64,000 nucleotides of DNA from Microbacterium dauci (GTDB lineage Bacteria; Actinomycetota; Actinomycetes; Actinomycetales; Microbacteriaceae). The notes under the pieces were generated by a model. It ran no database searches and had not been told where the DNA came from. It saw only the letters and a list, made by a program, of their open reading frames with translations. The stretch lies in NCBI RefSeq assembly GCF_030065535.1, contig NZ_JASJND010000001.1, forward strand, positions 248,001 to 312,000. Reading direction: 5' to 3'. The position numbers and the translations under genes are program-made. Positions 1 through 8,424 of this stretch are shown here, in pieces (position 1 is the stretch's first letter; every line of letters starts with the position of its first letter).

Positions 1-870
1 GACGAAGGCGACGTCGGCCTCGCCGTCATCGGCGGCTCGGGCAGCGGTCGCAGCTCGCTCGTGGCGGCGATCGCAGCGCAGGCGCCGACGGTGCACGTCG
101 GCGTCGACGCGGAAGCCGCATGGGATGCGCTCGCGCGGCTGGACGAGGTGCCGCGCGGCGCGGTCGTCGCCGTCGACGACCTCGACGCGGTGTTGGCCGG
201 GCTCCCCGCGGAGTACGCGGCCGGAGCCCTCGAGCGGCTCGAGGGAGCCCTTCGCGGGGCCCGTGCCCGCGGCATCCGTCTCGTGGTGACGACGCAGCGG
301 ATGAGCGGGGGCGTCGCGCGACTCGTGGAGCTGATGCCTCGGCGGGTGGTGCTCGCGCTGCCGTCCCGCACCGATCACGTCGCGGCCGGCGGTCACCTCG
401 ACGACCACGCGCCGGATCTGCCAGCCGGGCGCGGTCGCATCGGGCGCACCCTCCTGCAGGTCGCGCTCACCTCGGAGCCCCTGCTCGTCGAAGTGGGCGT
501 CGAGACGGCGCCACCGTGGCACCCCGGCCGTCGCCCCGCCGCTGTCGTGGCCCCCGCAGGGCCGCCCACGCGTCGACTCGTCGCAGCGTGGGAACGGATG
601 GGCATCGAGGTGCAGTCCGTGGAGGGCGGGACCCGGCTGCGCCGCGGCGCCGTGGCGATCGGCGCGCCGGACGCCTGGCTCGCGCAGTGGCGGCTGCTCG
701 CCGATGCTCGCGCCGACGCGGATCTCGTGGTCGACGCGTCATGTGCGGGGGAGTACCGCGCGCTCACAGGGCTCCGCGATCTCCCTCCGTTCGCACACCC
801 CGGCCAGGGGCGCGCGTGGGTGCACGCACCCGATCGGCCGGTACGGCGCGTTCGGCTCGATCCGTCCTGA
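1..870 (+). CDS. FtsK/SpoIIIE-type ATPase, C-terminal part (5' end outside window)
   Basis: The reading frame is open from the first base, so the gene starts upstream. The visible 289 residues form one P-loop ATPase domain: Walker A GGSGSGRSS lies at bases 31-57, followed by a Walker B-like VVAVDDLD and a stretch VVTTQRMSGGVARLVE that resembles the sensor region of FtsK/SpoIIIE/EccC motors. No transmembrane segment is seen in this part. The family pumps DNA (FtsK, SpoIIIE) or drives type VII secretion (EccC). A degenerate last ATPase module is common in FHA-FtsK and EccC-like proteins, but the missing N-terminus prevents a choice. It converges on the asparaginase gene with a 10-bp gap. Confidence 0.7.
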   Translation, partial: DEGDVGLAVIGGSGSGRSSLVAAIAAQAPTVHVGVDAEAAWDALARLDEVPRGAVVAVDDLDAVLAGLPAEYAAGALERLEGALRGARARGIRLVVTTQRMSGGVARLVELMPRRVVLALPSRTDHVAAGGHLDDHAPDLPAGRGRIGRTLLQVALTSEPLLVEVGVETAPPWHPGRRPAAVVAPAGPPTRRLVAAWERMGIEVQSVEGGTRLRRGAVAIGAPDAWLAQWRLLADARADADLVVDASCAGEYRALTGLRDLPPFAHPGQGRAWVHAPDRPVRRVRLDPS

Positions 871-880
871 GGGGTGCGGG

Positions 881-1870
881 TCAGACCGTCGGGCGGATGA
901 CCCCGACGTCGCGTCCGCCGCCGGACACGGTGAGAGGGAGGTCGCCGAGGGTGCGGGCGACGTCGGCGCCCGAGAGTGCACCGGCGCGGACGAGGAGGGT
1001 GAGGGCGGTCACGGCGGAGGCGCGGCTGCTACCGTCGAGCATCTTCAGTGCGACGGTCGTGCCGTCGGGGGCGATCATCGTCATGACGCCCTCGGCGCCG
1101 TGCTTCGCGAACACGCCGAGCCGTTCGGTCACGATCGAGTCGGGCTCCCCCGGACCCTGCACGACCCACGGGTGCTCGCGCACCGCGCGAACAAGCGCGC
1201 CCGCCGAGCGATGGAGCGCGAAGGGCGACCGCTCCGACGAGGCGCCGATGCGGTGCACCGCACGGGCAAGGGCGTGCAGGCTCATGCCGTACACCGGGGC
1301 ACCGCAGCCGTCGATCGCGGTCGCGGTGATCTTCGTGCCGGTGAGGCGCTCGATCACCTCGCGCGTGTGCACCTGCAGCGGATGCTGCAGGTCGAGGTAG
1401 GTGTCCCGCTCCCAGCCGCTCGCGGAGCAGGCGAGGAGCATCGCGGCGTGCTTGCCCGAGCAGTTCATCCGGACCCGTTGCGGCCCGATCAGCTCGCGGG
1501 TGAGGTCGTCGCGCGTCGCCGCGTCACCCGGCCACGACGGCGGGCACTGCAGGTCGTCCTCCACCGCACCGGCGGCGGAGAGGATGTCGGTCACGAGGGC
1601 GACGTGGCGGTCGGTGCCCGTGTGACTCGCCGTCGACACCGCGAGGTGCGCGCCCTCGAGCGTCGCGCCCGCCGTCACGCTCGCCAGCGCCTGCAGCGGC
1701 TTCAGGGTGGAGCGGGGGAGGATCGGCTCGTCGACCGCGCCGAGCGAGGTGACGACGGCGCCGTCCCGGTCGAGCACGATCGCCGACCCGCTGTGGCGGG
1801 ACTCGACGAAGCCGCTCCGCTCGACGACGGCGAGTTCGACGGCATCGGTCACGGAGAACGTTTCAGGCAC
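881..1870 (-). CDS. L-asparaginase II family protein
   Basis: This 329-residue protein matches the asparaginase II family (Rhizobium etli type), which hydrolyses L-asparagine to aspartate and ammonia and is unrelated to the E. coli type. Visible family motifs are RSTLKPLQALA near residue 54, CSGKHAAML near residue 137, DGCGAPVYG in the middle and GEPDSIVTE towards the end. There is no signal peptide, so it is probably cytoplasmic. The length is normal. The gene is divergent from the OsmC gene with only 40 bp between the starts, so both promoters must lie in or beside that gap. Confidence 0.88.
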   Translation of the reverse strand: MPETFSVTDAVELAVVERSGFVESRHSGSAIVLDRDGAVVTSLGAVDEPILPRSTLKPLQALASVTAGATLEGAHLAVSTASHTGTDRHVALVTDILSAAGAVEDDLQCPPSWPGDAATRDDLTRELIGPQRVRMNCSGKHAAMLLACSASGWERDTYLDLQHPLQVHTREVIERLTGTKITATAIDGCGAPVYGMSLHALARAVHRIGASSERSPFALHRSAGALVRAVREHPWVVQGPGEPDSIVTERLGVFAKHGAEGVMTMIAPDGTTVALKMLDGSSRASAVTALTLLVRAGALSGADVARTLGDLPLTVSGGGRDVGVIRPTV

Positions 1871-1910
1871 CGCACCAGCCTACCGAGCGGCCGCGTGGCA
1901 GACTGGCGCC

Positions 1911-2387
1911 GTGAACGGCGAACACCACTACCGCCTGACGAGCACCTGGACCGGCAACCGCGGCACCGGCACGAGCGGGTACCGCGACTACGACCGTGCG
2001 GTGACGCTGCAGGTGGCCGGCAAGCCCGACCTCGCGGCATCCGCCGATCGACCCTTCCGCGGCGATCCGGAGCGTTGGAACCCCGAAGACCTGCTGCTCG
2101 CGGCCCTCTCGGAGTGCCACCTGCTGTCGTACCTGCACGCCTGCGTGACCGTCGGGGTCGTCGTCACCGCGTACGAGGACGACGCGACCGGCACCATGGT
2201 GCTCGACGGCAACGGCGGCGGCGCGTTCCGTGAGGTCGTGCTCCGACCCCGGGTGACGGTGGCGGATGCCTCGATGATCGAGGCGGCCGAGGCCGCGCAC
2301 GCGCAGGCGAACGCCTGGTGCTTCATCGCGAACTCGGTGAACTTCCCGGTTCGCCACGAGGCGACGATCGTCGCCGCCCTGCAGTGA
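1911..2387 (+). CDS. OsmC family protein (thiol peroxidase-like)
   Basis: The 158-residue protein has the OsmC/Ohr layout. A first conserved cysteine is in LSECHLLSYLHAC and a second in WCFIANSVNFPV, the pair that reduces organic peroxides in this family. I chose the GTG start at 1911 because the frame upstream encodes low-complexity sequence antisense to the asparaginase gene and the family begins with a short strand such as the EHHYRLTSTW seen here. It is probably cytoplasmic. The YhfA-like ending suggests a general OsmC protein rather than a specialised Ohr. Confidence 0.85.
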   Translation: MNGEHHYRLTSTWTGNRGTGTSGYRDYDRAVTLQVAGKPDLAASADRPFRGDPERWNPEDLLLAALSECHLLSYLHACVTVGVVVTAYEDDATGTMVLDGNGGGAFREVVLRPRVTVADASMIEAAEAAHAQANAWCFIANSVNFPVRHEATIVAALQ

Positions 2388-2399
2388 ATCGGGCCTCGG

Positions 2400-3191
2400 T
2401 CAGCGCCGCTCGTGCGGGAGCACCTGCTTGAGGCGCTCGACCGGGTTCTGCGCCGGCGACTCGTTGTAGGCGTTCGCGAGCTCTTGCCCCGACAGGGCGT
2501 GGATCGCCGACATGATCTCGTCGGTCGCCGCCCGGCGCGCCCGTCCGGATGAGGCGGGGCCGTGGTGCGCCAGGTCGATCGGCTCGCCGTAGCGCAGCGT
2601 GACCCGTGGGGAGAGCTTCGGCCAGCTCGCGCCGACCGGCATCGCCTCGTTGGTGCCCACGATGCCCACCGGCACCACCTTCGCGCCGGTTTCGAGGGCC
2701 AGGAACGCGACACCGGTGCGGCCCTTGTACAGGCGGCCGTCGAGCGACCGGGTCCCCTCGGGGTACAGCGCGATCGCGCGGCCGGCCTCGAGGATCTTCC
2801 GCTGCTGGTCGAGCGCATCGAGCGCCGCCTGCCCGGCACCTCGGCGCACCGGAGTGGCGCCGAGCGCGCGGAAGAACCGGTTGCTGAACCAGCCCTTCAC
2901 GCCCGAGCCCTCGAAGTAGTTCGACTTCGCGAGGAAATACACCGGCCGCGGCGCGAACTGCGGCAGCAGGAACGAGTCGATGAAGCTCAGGTGGTTGCTC
3001 GCCAGGATGATCGGCCCCGAGCGGGGGATGTTCCGGCTGCCCTCGATGCGAGGCCGGTAGATGAGTCGGGCAAGCGGTCCCAGCCCCCAGCGCACGACGT
3101 AGTAGAGCACACCGGCGCGCGCCAGCTCGTCGTCGGTGGACGGGGCGGGTGCGTCGGCGGAAGGCTCTTCGGGCTGAGTCGCGTCGGTCAC
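2400..3191 (-). CDS. 1-acyl-sn-glycerol-3-phosphate acyltransferase (PlsC family)
   Basis: This 263-residue protein carries the acyltransferase HX4D motif as NHLSFID (His67 and Asp72) and the glycerol-phosphate binding block YPEGTRS further on, followed by GAKVVPVGIVG. It should transfer an acyl chain to lysophosphatidic acid at the inner face of the membrane during phospholipid synthesis. I placed the start at GTG 3191 (VTDATQPEE) because the 18 codons upstream would reach into the promoter of the divergent lipoprotein gene and look non-coding. The N-terminal 25 residues are acidic and proline-rich linker. Confidence 0.87.
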   Translation of the reverse strand: MTDATQPEEPSADAPAPSTDDELARAGVLYYVVRWGLGPLARLIYRPRIEGSRNIPRSGPIILASNHLSFIDSFLLPQFAPRPVYFLAKSNYFEGSGVKGWFSNRFFRALGATPVRRGAGQAALDALDQQRKILEAGRAIALYPEGTRSLDGRLYKGRTGVAFLALETGAKVVPVGIVGTNEAMPVGASWPKLSPRVTLRYGEPIDLAHHGPASSGRARRAATDEIMSAIHALSGQELANAYNESPAQNPVERLKQVLPHERR

Positions 3192-3313
3192 CAGACGAGG
3201 GTACTGCCAAATGCATGCGCACCCCGGAATCGTGGAGCGCGGCACTCACACCGGGGTCAAAAGAAGATGGGGCAGGATGGGACGGTTCCCCCATACCCGT
3301 CGAGAGGTCTTCC

Positions 3314-4264
3314 GTGCGCCTGCGCCCCATCGCCGCCCTGTCCGCCGCCGCCGTCTCCGCACTTCTGCTCGCAGGTTGCGCGTCGGGAGACACCGCGGCG
3401 CCCGAGCCGTCGAGCACCACGCCGGCGAACCTGTGCGACGCGGCCGCGGCATCCGGTGCGGCATCCGACTCGGTCACCGTCGACGGCGAGATCGGCAGTG
3501 CCTCCGAGGCGACGTTCGAGACCCCGATCGACCCGACCGCCCTCGAGGTGTCGGTCGTCGACGAGGGTGACGGCGAGGCCGTCGAGGCGGGCCAGTTCAT
3601 CAGCTACGCGATGACCGCGTACAGCGGCGACACCGGCGAGCAGCTCGCGAGCGTCGGTTACAAGCCCGGTGAACTGCTGCCCTCGCAGCTGTCGCCCGAG
3701 ACGATCCAGGGCCAGGTCTTCGGCTGCGGCAACGTCGGCAAGCGCGTCGTCGCGGTCTTCCCGGCGAGCGAGACGGCCACGTCAGAGGTCTACGTCCTCG
3801 ACCTGCTCGGCACAGTCCCGACCGCGGCGTGGGGCGAGGAGCAGGAGCCCGTCGAGGGCGCACCTGAGGTGACCCTCGCCGACGACGGCGCCCCGAGCAT
3901 CACCATCCCCGAGGGCGACGCCCCCACCGAGACCGAGGTCTCCGTCCTCAAGCAGGGCGACGGCTACGAGATCCAGAAGGGCGACTACGCGCTCATCCAG
4001 TACACCGGCGTCCGCTGGTCGAACGGCGAGACCTTCGACACGACGTGGGAGGACGGGGCGCCGATCGCCTACCCGACCACGCAGTACGTGCCCGGATTCC
4101 AGAAGGCCCTCGAGGGCCAGAAGGTCGGCTCGCAGGTGCTCGTGGTGATCCCACCCGCCGACGGCTACGGTGAGGGCGAGATCAACGAGGAAGACCTGAA
4201 GGGCGACACGATCGTGTTCGTCGTCGACATCCTCGGCGGTCAGACGGCGCCCGCCACCCAGTGA
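3314..4264 (+). CDS. FKBP-type peptidyl-prolyl isomerase, lipoprotein
   Basis: The 316-residue product begins with a lipoprotein signal (RLRPIAALSAAAVSALLLAGC; the lipobox is LLAGC), so it should be anchored on the outer face of the membrane. The C-terminal ~110 residues are a recognisable FKBP domain with DYALIQYTGVRWSNGETFDTTW and VPGFQKALEGQKVGSQVLVVIPP. The central part (EAGQFISYAMTAYSGDTGEQL to KRVVAVFPA) looks like a second, degenerate FKBP domain, so this is probably the two-domain form common in Actinobacteria. It likely helps secreted proteins fold. The GTG start gives a compact signal peptide. Confidence 0.87.
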   Translation: MRLRPIAALSAAAVSALLLAGCASGDTAAPEPSSTTPANLCDAAAASGAASDSVTVDGEIGSASEATFETPIDPTALEVSVVDEGDGEAVEAGQFISYAMTAYSGDTGEQLASVGYKPGELLPSQLSPETIQGQVFGCGNVGKRVVAVFPASETATSEVYVLDLLGTVPTAAWGEEQEPVEGAPEVTLADDGAPSITIPEGDAPTETEVSVLKQGDGYEIQKGDYALIQYTGVRWSNGETFDTTWEDGAPIAYPTTQYVPGFQKALEGQKVGSQVLVVIPPADGYGEGEINEEDLKGDTIVFVVDILGGQTAPATQ

Positions 4265-4285
4265 CGGTCCTCGCGGCCCCGCCGA

Positions 4286-4291
4286 TAGGCT
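4286..4291 (+). promoter_or_regulatory. -10 box of a probable leaderless dxr promoter
   Basis: TAGGCT lies exactly 6 nt before the dxr ATG, with no Shine-Dalgarno sequence in between. This spacing puts the transcription start on or next to the start codon, the usual arrangement of leaderless actinobacterial mRNAs. I see no convincing -35 box. Confidence 0.5.
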
Positions 4292-4297
4292 GACGGG

Positions 4298-5380
4298 ATG
4301 CGGCGCGTCCTCATCCTCGGCTCCACCGGCTCCATCGGGACGCAGGCGCTCGACGTCATCGCGGCGAACCGTGATCGCTTCGAGGTCGTCGGCCTCGCCG
4401 CCGGCCGTGACCGGGACGGGCTCGCCGCGCAGGCGGCGGCCTTCGGCGTGACTGAGACCGCCCTCGGCGCGGACGACGCCGAGCGGCTCGTGCGCGCGGT
4501 CGACGCCGACGTCGTGGTCAACGGCATCACCGGGTCGGTCGGTTTGGGGCCGACGCTGGCTGCGCTTGAGACGGGGCGCACGCTCGCGCTCGCGAACAAG
4601 GAGTCCCTCATCGTCGGCGGCGACCTCGTGACCGCGCTCGCCGCGCCCGGCCAGATCGTGCCGGTCGACTCCGAGCACTCGGCGCTCGCGCAGGCGCTCC
4701 GTGCCGGCGCACCCGACGAGGTCGACCGCCTGGTTCTCACCGCGTCGGGTGGGCCGTTCCGCGGCCGCAGTCGGGCAGAACTCGTCGATGTCACCCCGGC
4801 GCAGGCGCTCGCGCACCCCACCTGGGACATGGGACGCGTCGTCACGACCAACTCCGCGACCCTCGTGAACAAAGGCCTCGAGGTCATCGAGGCGCATCTG
4901 CTCTTCGATGTCCCGTACGAGCGCATCGAGGTCACCGTCCACCCGCAGTCCATCGTCCACTCGATGGTGGAGTTCATCGACGGGTCGACCATCGCGCAGG
5001 CATCGCCGCCTGACATGCGGTTGCCGATCTCACTCGCACTCGACTGGCCGCGCCGGGTCGCAGGCGTCGGCGCGCCGCTCGACTGGGCGACCGCCTCGTC
5101 GTGGACGTTCGAGCCGCTCGACGCGGACGCGTTCCCGAGCGTCGAGCTCGCGAAGCAGGTCGGCCGCGCCGGGGGAACCTATCCCGCGGTGTTCAATGCC
5201 GCGAACGAGCAGGCCGTCGACGCGTTCCACGAGGGCGCGCTCCCGTTCCTCGGCATCGTCGAGACGGTCGCGCGCGTCGTCGACGCGCACGCGGCCCCCG
5301 GCGAGCTCACCCGCGAGTCGCTCGCCGAGGCCGAGCGCTGGGCGCGCGCCGAAGCCGACCGCCTGATCGCCGCGTCCTGA
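4298..5380 (+). CDS. dxr: 1-deoxy-D-xylulose-5-phosphate reductoisomerase
   Basis: The enzyme converts DXP to 2-C-methyl-D-erythritol 4-phosphate with NADPH, the second step of the non-mevalonate isoprenoid pathway. The 360-residue length is normal apart from a short C-terminus. The NADPH fold motif GSTGSIGTQ is at residues 8-16. [10 protein letters not shown], the metal-binding [19 protein letters not shown] and the [19 protein letters not shown] block (here [12 protein letters not shown]) are all present. ispG of the same pathway lies 7 kb downstream. In many Actinobacteria dxr, the site-2 protease gene and ispG are contiguous; here other genes lie between them. Confidence 0.96.
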   Translation: MRRVLILGSTGSIGTQALDVIAANRDRFEVVGLAAGRDRDGLAAQAAAFGVTETALGADDAERLVRAVDADVVVNGITGSVGLGPTLAALETGRTLALANKESLIVGGDLVTALAAPGQIVPVDSEHSALAQALRAGAPDEVDRLVLTASGGPFRGRSRAELVDVTPAQALAHPTWDMGRVVTTNSATLVNKGLEVIEAHLLFDVPYERIEVTVHPQSIVHSMVEFIDGSTIAQASPPDMRLPISLALDWPRRVAGVGAPLDWATASSWTFEPLDADAFPSVELAKQVGRAGGTYPAVFNAANEQAVDAFHEGALPFLGIVETVARVVDAHAAPGELTRESLAEAERWARAEADRLIAAS

Positions 5381-5383
5381 CCG

Positions 5384-6964
5384 TCAGTCCGCGACGGGCC
5401 ACCCGCCGGCACGCAGCGCGTTCCGCGCGACGTCCTCGGCGTCGAACGGGGTGCGTACGCCGGCGATCTCGCGGTAGTGCTGGTGACCGGGACCGGCCCA
5501 CAGAATGGCGTCGCCCTCGTCGGTCACCTGCACCGCGAACGCGATCGCATCCTCGGGCGGGGTGACCTCGTGGATGACGGCGTCGGGACGTGCCGCGAGC
5601 GCCCCTGCTACGAGCGCGGCACGGATGGTGGCAGGGTCTTCTGAACGCGGATGCTGGTCGGTGAACACCACGACGTCGCTGCCGACGGCGGCGGTGCGTC
5701 CCATGTCGGCGCGCTTCGTCGTGTCGCGATCGCCGTTCGCGCCGCAGACCATCACGACCTTCCCGCTCGTCACGCGGCGCACCGCGGCGAGGGTCTTCTC
5801 GAACGCGTCGGGGGAGTGGCCGAAGTCGAGGTAGAGGGCGGGTCCGCGGTCGCCCGACAGCCGTTGGATGCGGCCGGGGAGGTGTGCGTCGATCCGCGAG
5901 CCGGACAGCAGCGACGACAGGCGGTCCCAGCTCCACCCGGCTTCGAGCAGCATGACGATCGCGAGCGCCGCGTTCGAGGCCATGTGCGGACCGATCACCG
6001 GCACCGTCGTCGTCAGCGCGCCGGCGGGACCGGTGAGGGTGAAGGTCACCCCGTCGGGCACCTCGGCCACGAGGTCGACGCGCCAGTCTGCGGCGACGCC
6101 CGGATCGGTCGCGATCTCGGGTGTCAGGACCGTCGTCACCGGGATGCCGGCGCGTCGGGCGACCTCGATGCCCTCGGGCTGGTCGATGCACACGACCGCC
6201 CGTCGGGAACGCTCGGGCTGGAACAGGCCGAGCTTCGCCTCGAGGTACGTCGCCATGTCGCCGTAGTCGTCGAGGTGGTCGTGGGTGAGGTTCGTGAAGC
6301 CCGCGACGTCGAACCGGATGCCGTCGACGCGATGTCTCGTGAGCGCCTGGGCGCTCACCTCGACGAGGATCGCCTCGACCGCGCGTTCGCGCATGAGCCC
6401 GAGGAGGGCATGGATCTCGGATGCCTCGGGCGTCGTCAGACGCGACGGGACGATCTGCCCGGCGATGTGCCGCTCCGCCGTGGATGACAGGCCGGTGACG
6501 ACACCGAGCCCGTGCAGAATCCCTTGCATCAGGTGGGTGACGCTCGTCTTGCCGTTCGTGCCGGTCACGGCGAGCAGGGGCGGCAGGTCGCCGTCGCCGC
6601 CGGTGCCGTACACCCACGCCGAGACGTCTCCGAGGATCGCGCGCGGGTCGGGGACGACGAGCACGGGAACGTCGGTGTCGCCGATGATCGCGGCGCCCGC
6701 GGCATCCGTCAATACCGCGACCGCGCCCTTCGTGATCGCGTCGGGAGCGACCTCTGCGCCGTGCCGGTTGGCGCCCTGGACGGCGACGAAGAGCTCGCCG
6801 GCGCGCAGGTCGGCGGTCGCGAGCGTGATGCCCCGCACCTCGATGCCCTGCAGGTCGGCGGCGGTCACGGCGCCGAACGCGGCCGTCAGCTCGGCGAGTG
6901 AGCGCCGCGGCGGGTCCGAGGGCCGGAGGACGGGCGGCAACGGGGCAGACGCAGCGGGAACCAT
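5384..6964 (-). CDS. Mur ligase family protein, MurE-like UDP-MurNAc-tripeptide synthetase
   Basis: The 526-residue protein has the three-domain Mur ligase layout: an N-terminal uridine-binding domain, an ATP domain with GTNGKTSVTH, and a C-terminal domain with GANGDRDTTKRADMG. MurE adds the third residue to UDP-MurNAc-Ala-Glu in the cytoplasm. Several signature positions depart from usual MurE. The DYAHTPD block reads DFGHSPD, the DNPRxEDP substrate motif reads DQHPRSEDP (Arg kept), and AGKGHE reads AGPGHQ. The gene is outside any dcw cell-division cluster. It may be a second, specialised paralogue rather than the housekeeping enzyme. It follows the YcnI gene by 40 bp and may share its transcript. 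Confidence 0.82.
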   Translation of the reverse strand: MVPAASAPLPPVLRPSDPPRRSLAELTAAFGAVTAADLQGIEVRGITLATADLRAGELFVAVQGANRHGAEVAPDAITKGAVAVLTDAAGAAIIGDTDVPVLVVPDPRAILGDVSAWVYGTGGDGDLPPLLAVTGTNGKTSVTHLMQGILHGLGVVTGLSSTAERHIAGQIVPSRLTTPEASEIHALLGLMRERAVEAILVEVSAQALTRHRVDGIRFDVAGFTNLTHDHLDDYGDMATYLEAKLGLFQPERSRRAVVCIDQPEGIEVARRAGIPVTTVLTPEIATDPGVAADWRVDLVAEVPDGVTFTLTGPAGALTTTVPVIGPHMASNAALAIVMLLEAGWSWDRLSSLLSGSRIDAHLPGRIQRLSGDRGPALYLDFGHSPDAFEKTLAAVRRVTSGKVVMVCGANGDRDTTKRADMGRTAAVGSDVVVFTDQHPRSEDPATIRAALVAGALAARPDAVIHEVTPPEDAIAFAVQVTDEGDAILWAGPGHQHYREIAGVRTPFDAEDVARNALRAGGWPVAD

Positions 6965-7004
6965 GGTGCTCCCATCATCTCACCCGCCCTCCGGCGGACG
7001 CGGG

Positions 7005-7679
7005 TCAGGCGCGGCGGCGCAGCAGCGAGACGACGAGCGCGGCGGCACTCAGCACGAGCGCACCGCCGGCGAGCCAGTACGGTGCGACGTCGGGCGAGGT
7101 GGTTTCGGCCGCGGCATCCCTCGTCTCGCCGTCGCCGTGCTCGCCGTGCTCGTCGGCGGGTGCCGCGTCGGCTTCGGCCACCGCGACGGTCGGCGCGGGT
7201 GCCTCGAGGTCGTGCGGGTCCTGCCCCTCTTCGGCAAGCTCGACCCAGGCGGTCTCGCCCGTCTCGCACAGCTGGGTGACGGGGAACGCGACCTCGGTGC
7301 CGCCGGTGTCGGCTCCGAACAGCACGTCGAGCGCGACGGAGGCCGCCACGGCGTCGTCGACGGGCGTCACCGCCGTGTAGGTGATCTGCGTCGGGATGCC
7401 GTCGTCGCCGACCTCGCGGCTGATGGTCCATGCGCCGTCGAGCACGGGGGTGACGTTGTCGGCGCCTTCGGGGACGTCGATGACGAGTGCGGTGGTGGGC
7501 GATCCGTCGCAGCCGTGTGAGAACGACAGTTCGACGCGGCTGGTCGCACCGGCGGCGGCCCCGTCCGCGTGCGCGTGGACGTGCGCCGACGCGGCCATCG
7601 GCACGCCGATCGCGAGGGCGCCGCCGAGGGCGATGCCGGTGAAGGTGAGCGCCGTGCGGCGCGAGGAGGTGGTGGTCAT
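7005..7679 (-). CDS. YcnI family (DUF1775) copper-associated membrane-anchored protein
   Basis: This 224-residue exported protein starts with a twin-Arg-containing signal region and an ASA cleavage site, after which the mature chain would begin HVHAHADG. An N-terminal histidine is the copper ligand in YcnI proteins. The DUF1775 domain follows (RVELSFSHGCDGSPTTALVIDVPEG, then ITYTAVTP). A His/Glu-rich linker and a C-terminal membrane helix with an RRR stop (LVLSAAALVVSLLRRRA) anchor it outside the cell. The upstream gene on the same strand encodes a His-containing membrane protein, the usual neighbour in copper-handling clusters. The ATG at 7679 is supported by the signal peptide. Confidence 0.85.
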   Translation of the reverse strand: MTTTSSRRTALTFTGIALGGALAIGVPMAASAHVHAHADGAAAGATSRVELSFSHGCDGSPTTALVIDVPEGADNVTPVLDGAWTISREVGDDGIPTQITYTAVTPVDDAVAASVALDVLFGADTGGTEVAFPVTQLCETGETAWVELAEEGQDPHDLEAPAPTVAVAEADAAPADEHGEHGDGETRDAAAETTSPDVAPYWLAGGALVLSAAALVVSLLRRRA

Positions 7680-7785
7680 GTCGATCAGGTCTCTCTGGAT
7701 GTGCGGCAACGCGCCGCTGCCGGCGGGTACGACGGCGCCGCCAGGCGGTGAAAAAGGGAACGGATGCCGCGTGGACGCGGCCCGT

Positions 7786-8361
7786 TCAGCGCGGCGGGCC
7801 GCGGCGGGAGAGACCGGAACGGAGCGCCGGGAGCGGAGTGGGCTCCGCCGTGACGTTCGCGAGGCGGGGCAGTGCGACGGGCGCGAGCACCGCGTGCGTG
7901 GTGACCGGCAGGGCCGATCGGATGCCACGGCCGATGGCGCGCAGCATCCGTTCGCCGTGGCACAGGAGCACGGTCGTGACGGCCGCCGCCGCGACGTGCC
8001 CGATGACCATCGCCGTATCGACGTCGATGGCACCGCCGGGTCCGAGGACGAGCGGCGCGCCGTGGTGGACGTGCGCGGTGAAGCCGTCCGGTGCCCGAGT
8101 GCCGACCATCGCGAAGGCGGTGTGGAGCAGCGCCTGTGCGGCGGCGACGGCGGCGGCCGTGCGGAGGAGGGACGGACGGCGGCCGACGAGGACGAGCGCG
8201 ATCGGCCACGCGAGCGTCGCGACCGCGAGCATCAGCCATGCGGGCGGCGCCTCGCCGCCCGAGAACGTGTGGGCGACGGCCGCGACGAGGGTCGCCACCA
8301 TCGACGCCGCGCCCGCGCGGACGACGCGCACGGAGCGCGTGTCGGCGGGGCGGGGATCCAC
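7786..8361 (-). CDS. Membrane protein, probable partner of YcnI
   Basis: I do not recognise a named family. The 191-residue protein has four to five hydrophobic segments (for example AWLMLAVATLAWPIALVLVG and LLRTAAAVAAAQALLHTAFAMVG). A short His-rich loop (FTAHVHHGAP) lies between them, and a histidine in TMVIGHVAAAAVTTVLLCHGERML could also bind metal. It is the first gene of a minus-strand unit followed by ycnI after 106 bp, so a copper-related role is likely by context only. The C-terminal 45 residues are basic and probably cytoplasmic. Confidence 0.7.
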   Translation of the reverse strand: MDPRPADTRSVRVVRAGAASMVATLVAAVAHTFSGGEAPPAWLMLAVATLAWPIALVLVGRRPSLLRTAAAVAAAQALLHTAFAMVGTRAPDGFTAHVHHGAPLVLGPGGAIDVDTAMVIGHVAAAAVTTVLLCHGERMLRAIGRGIRSALPVTTHAVLAPVALPRLANVTAEPTPLPALRSGLSRRGPPR

Positions 8362-8424
8362 GGGTCGAGTTTACCGGCGTCTCGACCGGCGGTTTCATAG
8401 CCGCGCGGAGTAGCGTGGCCGCTC

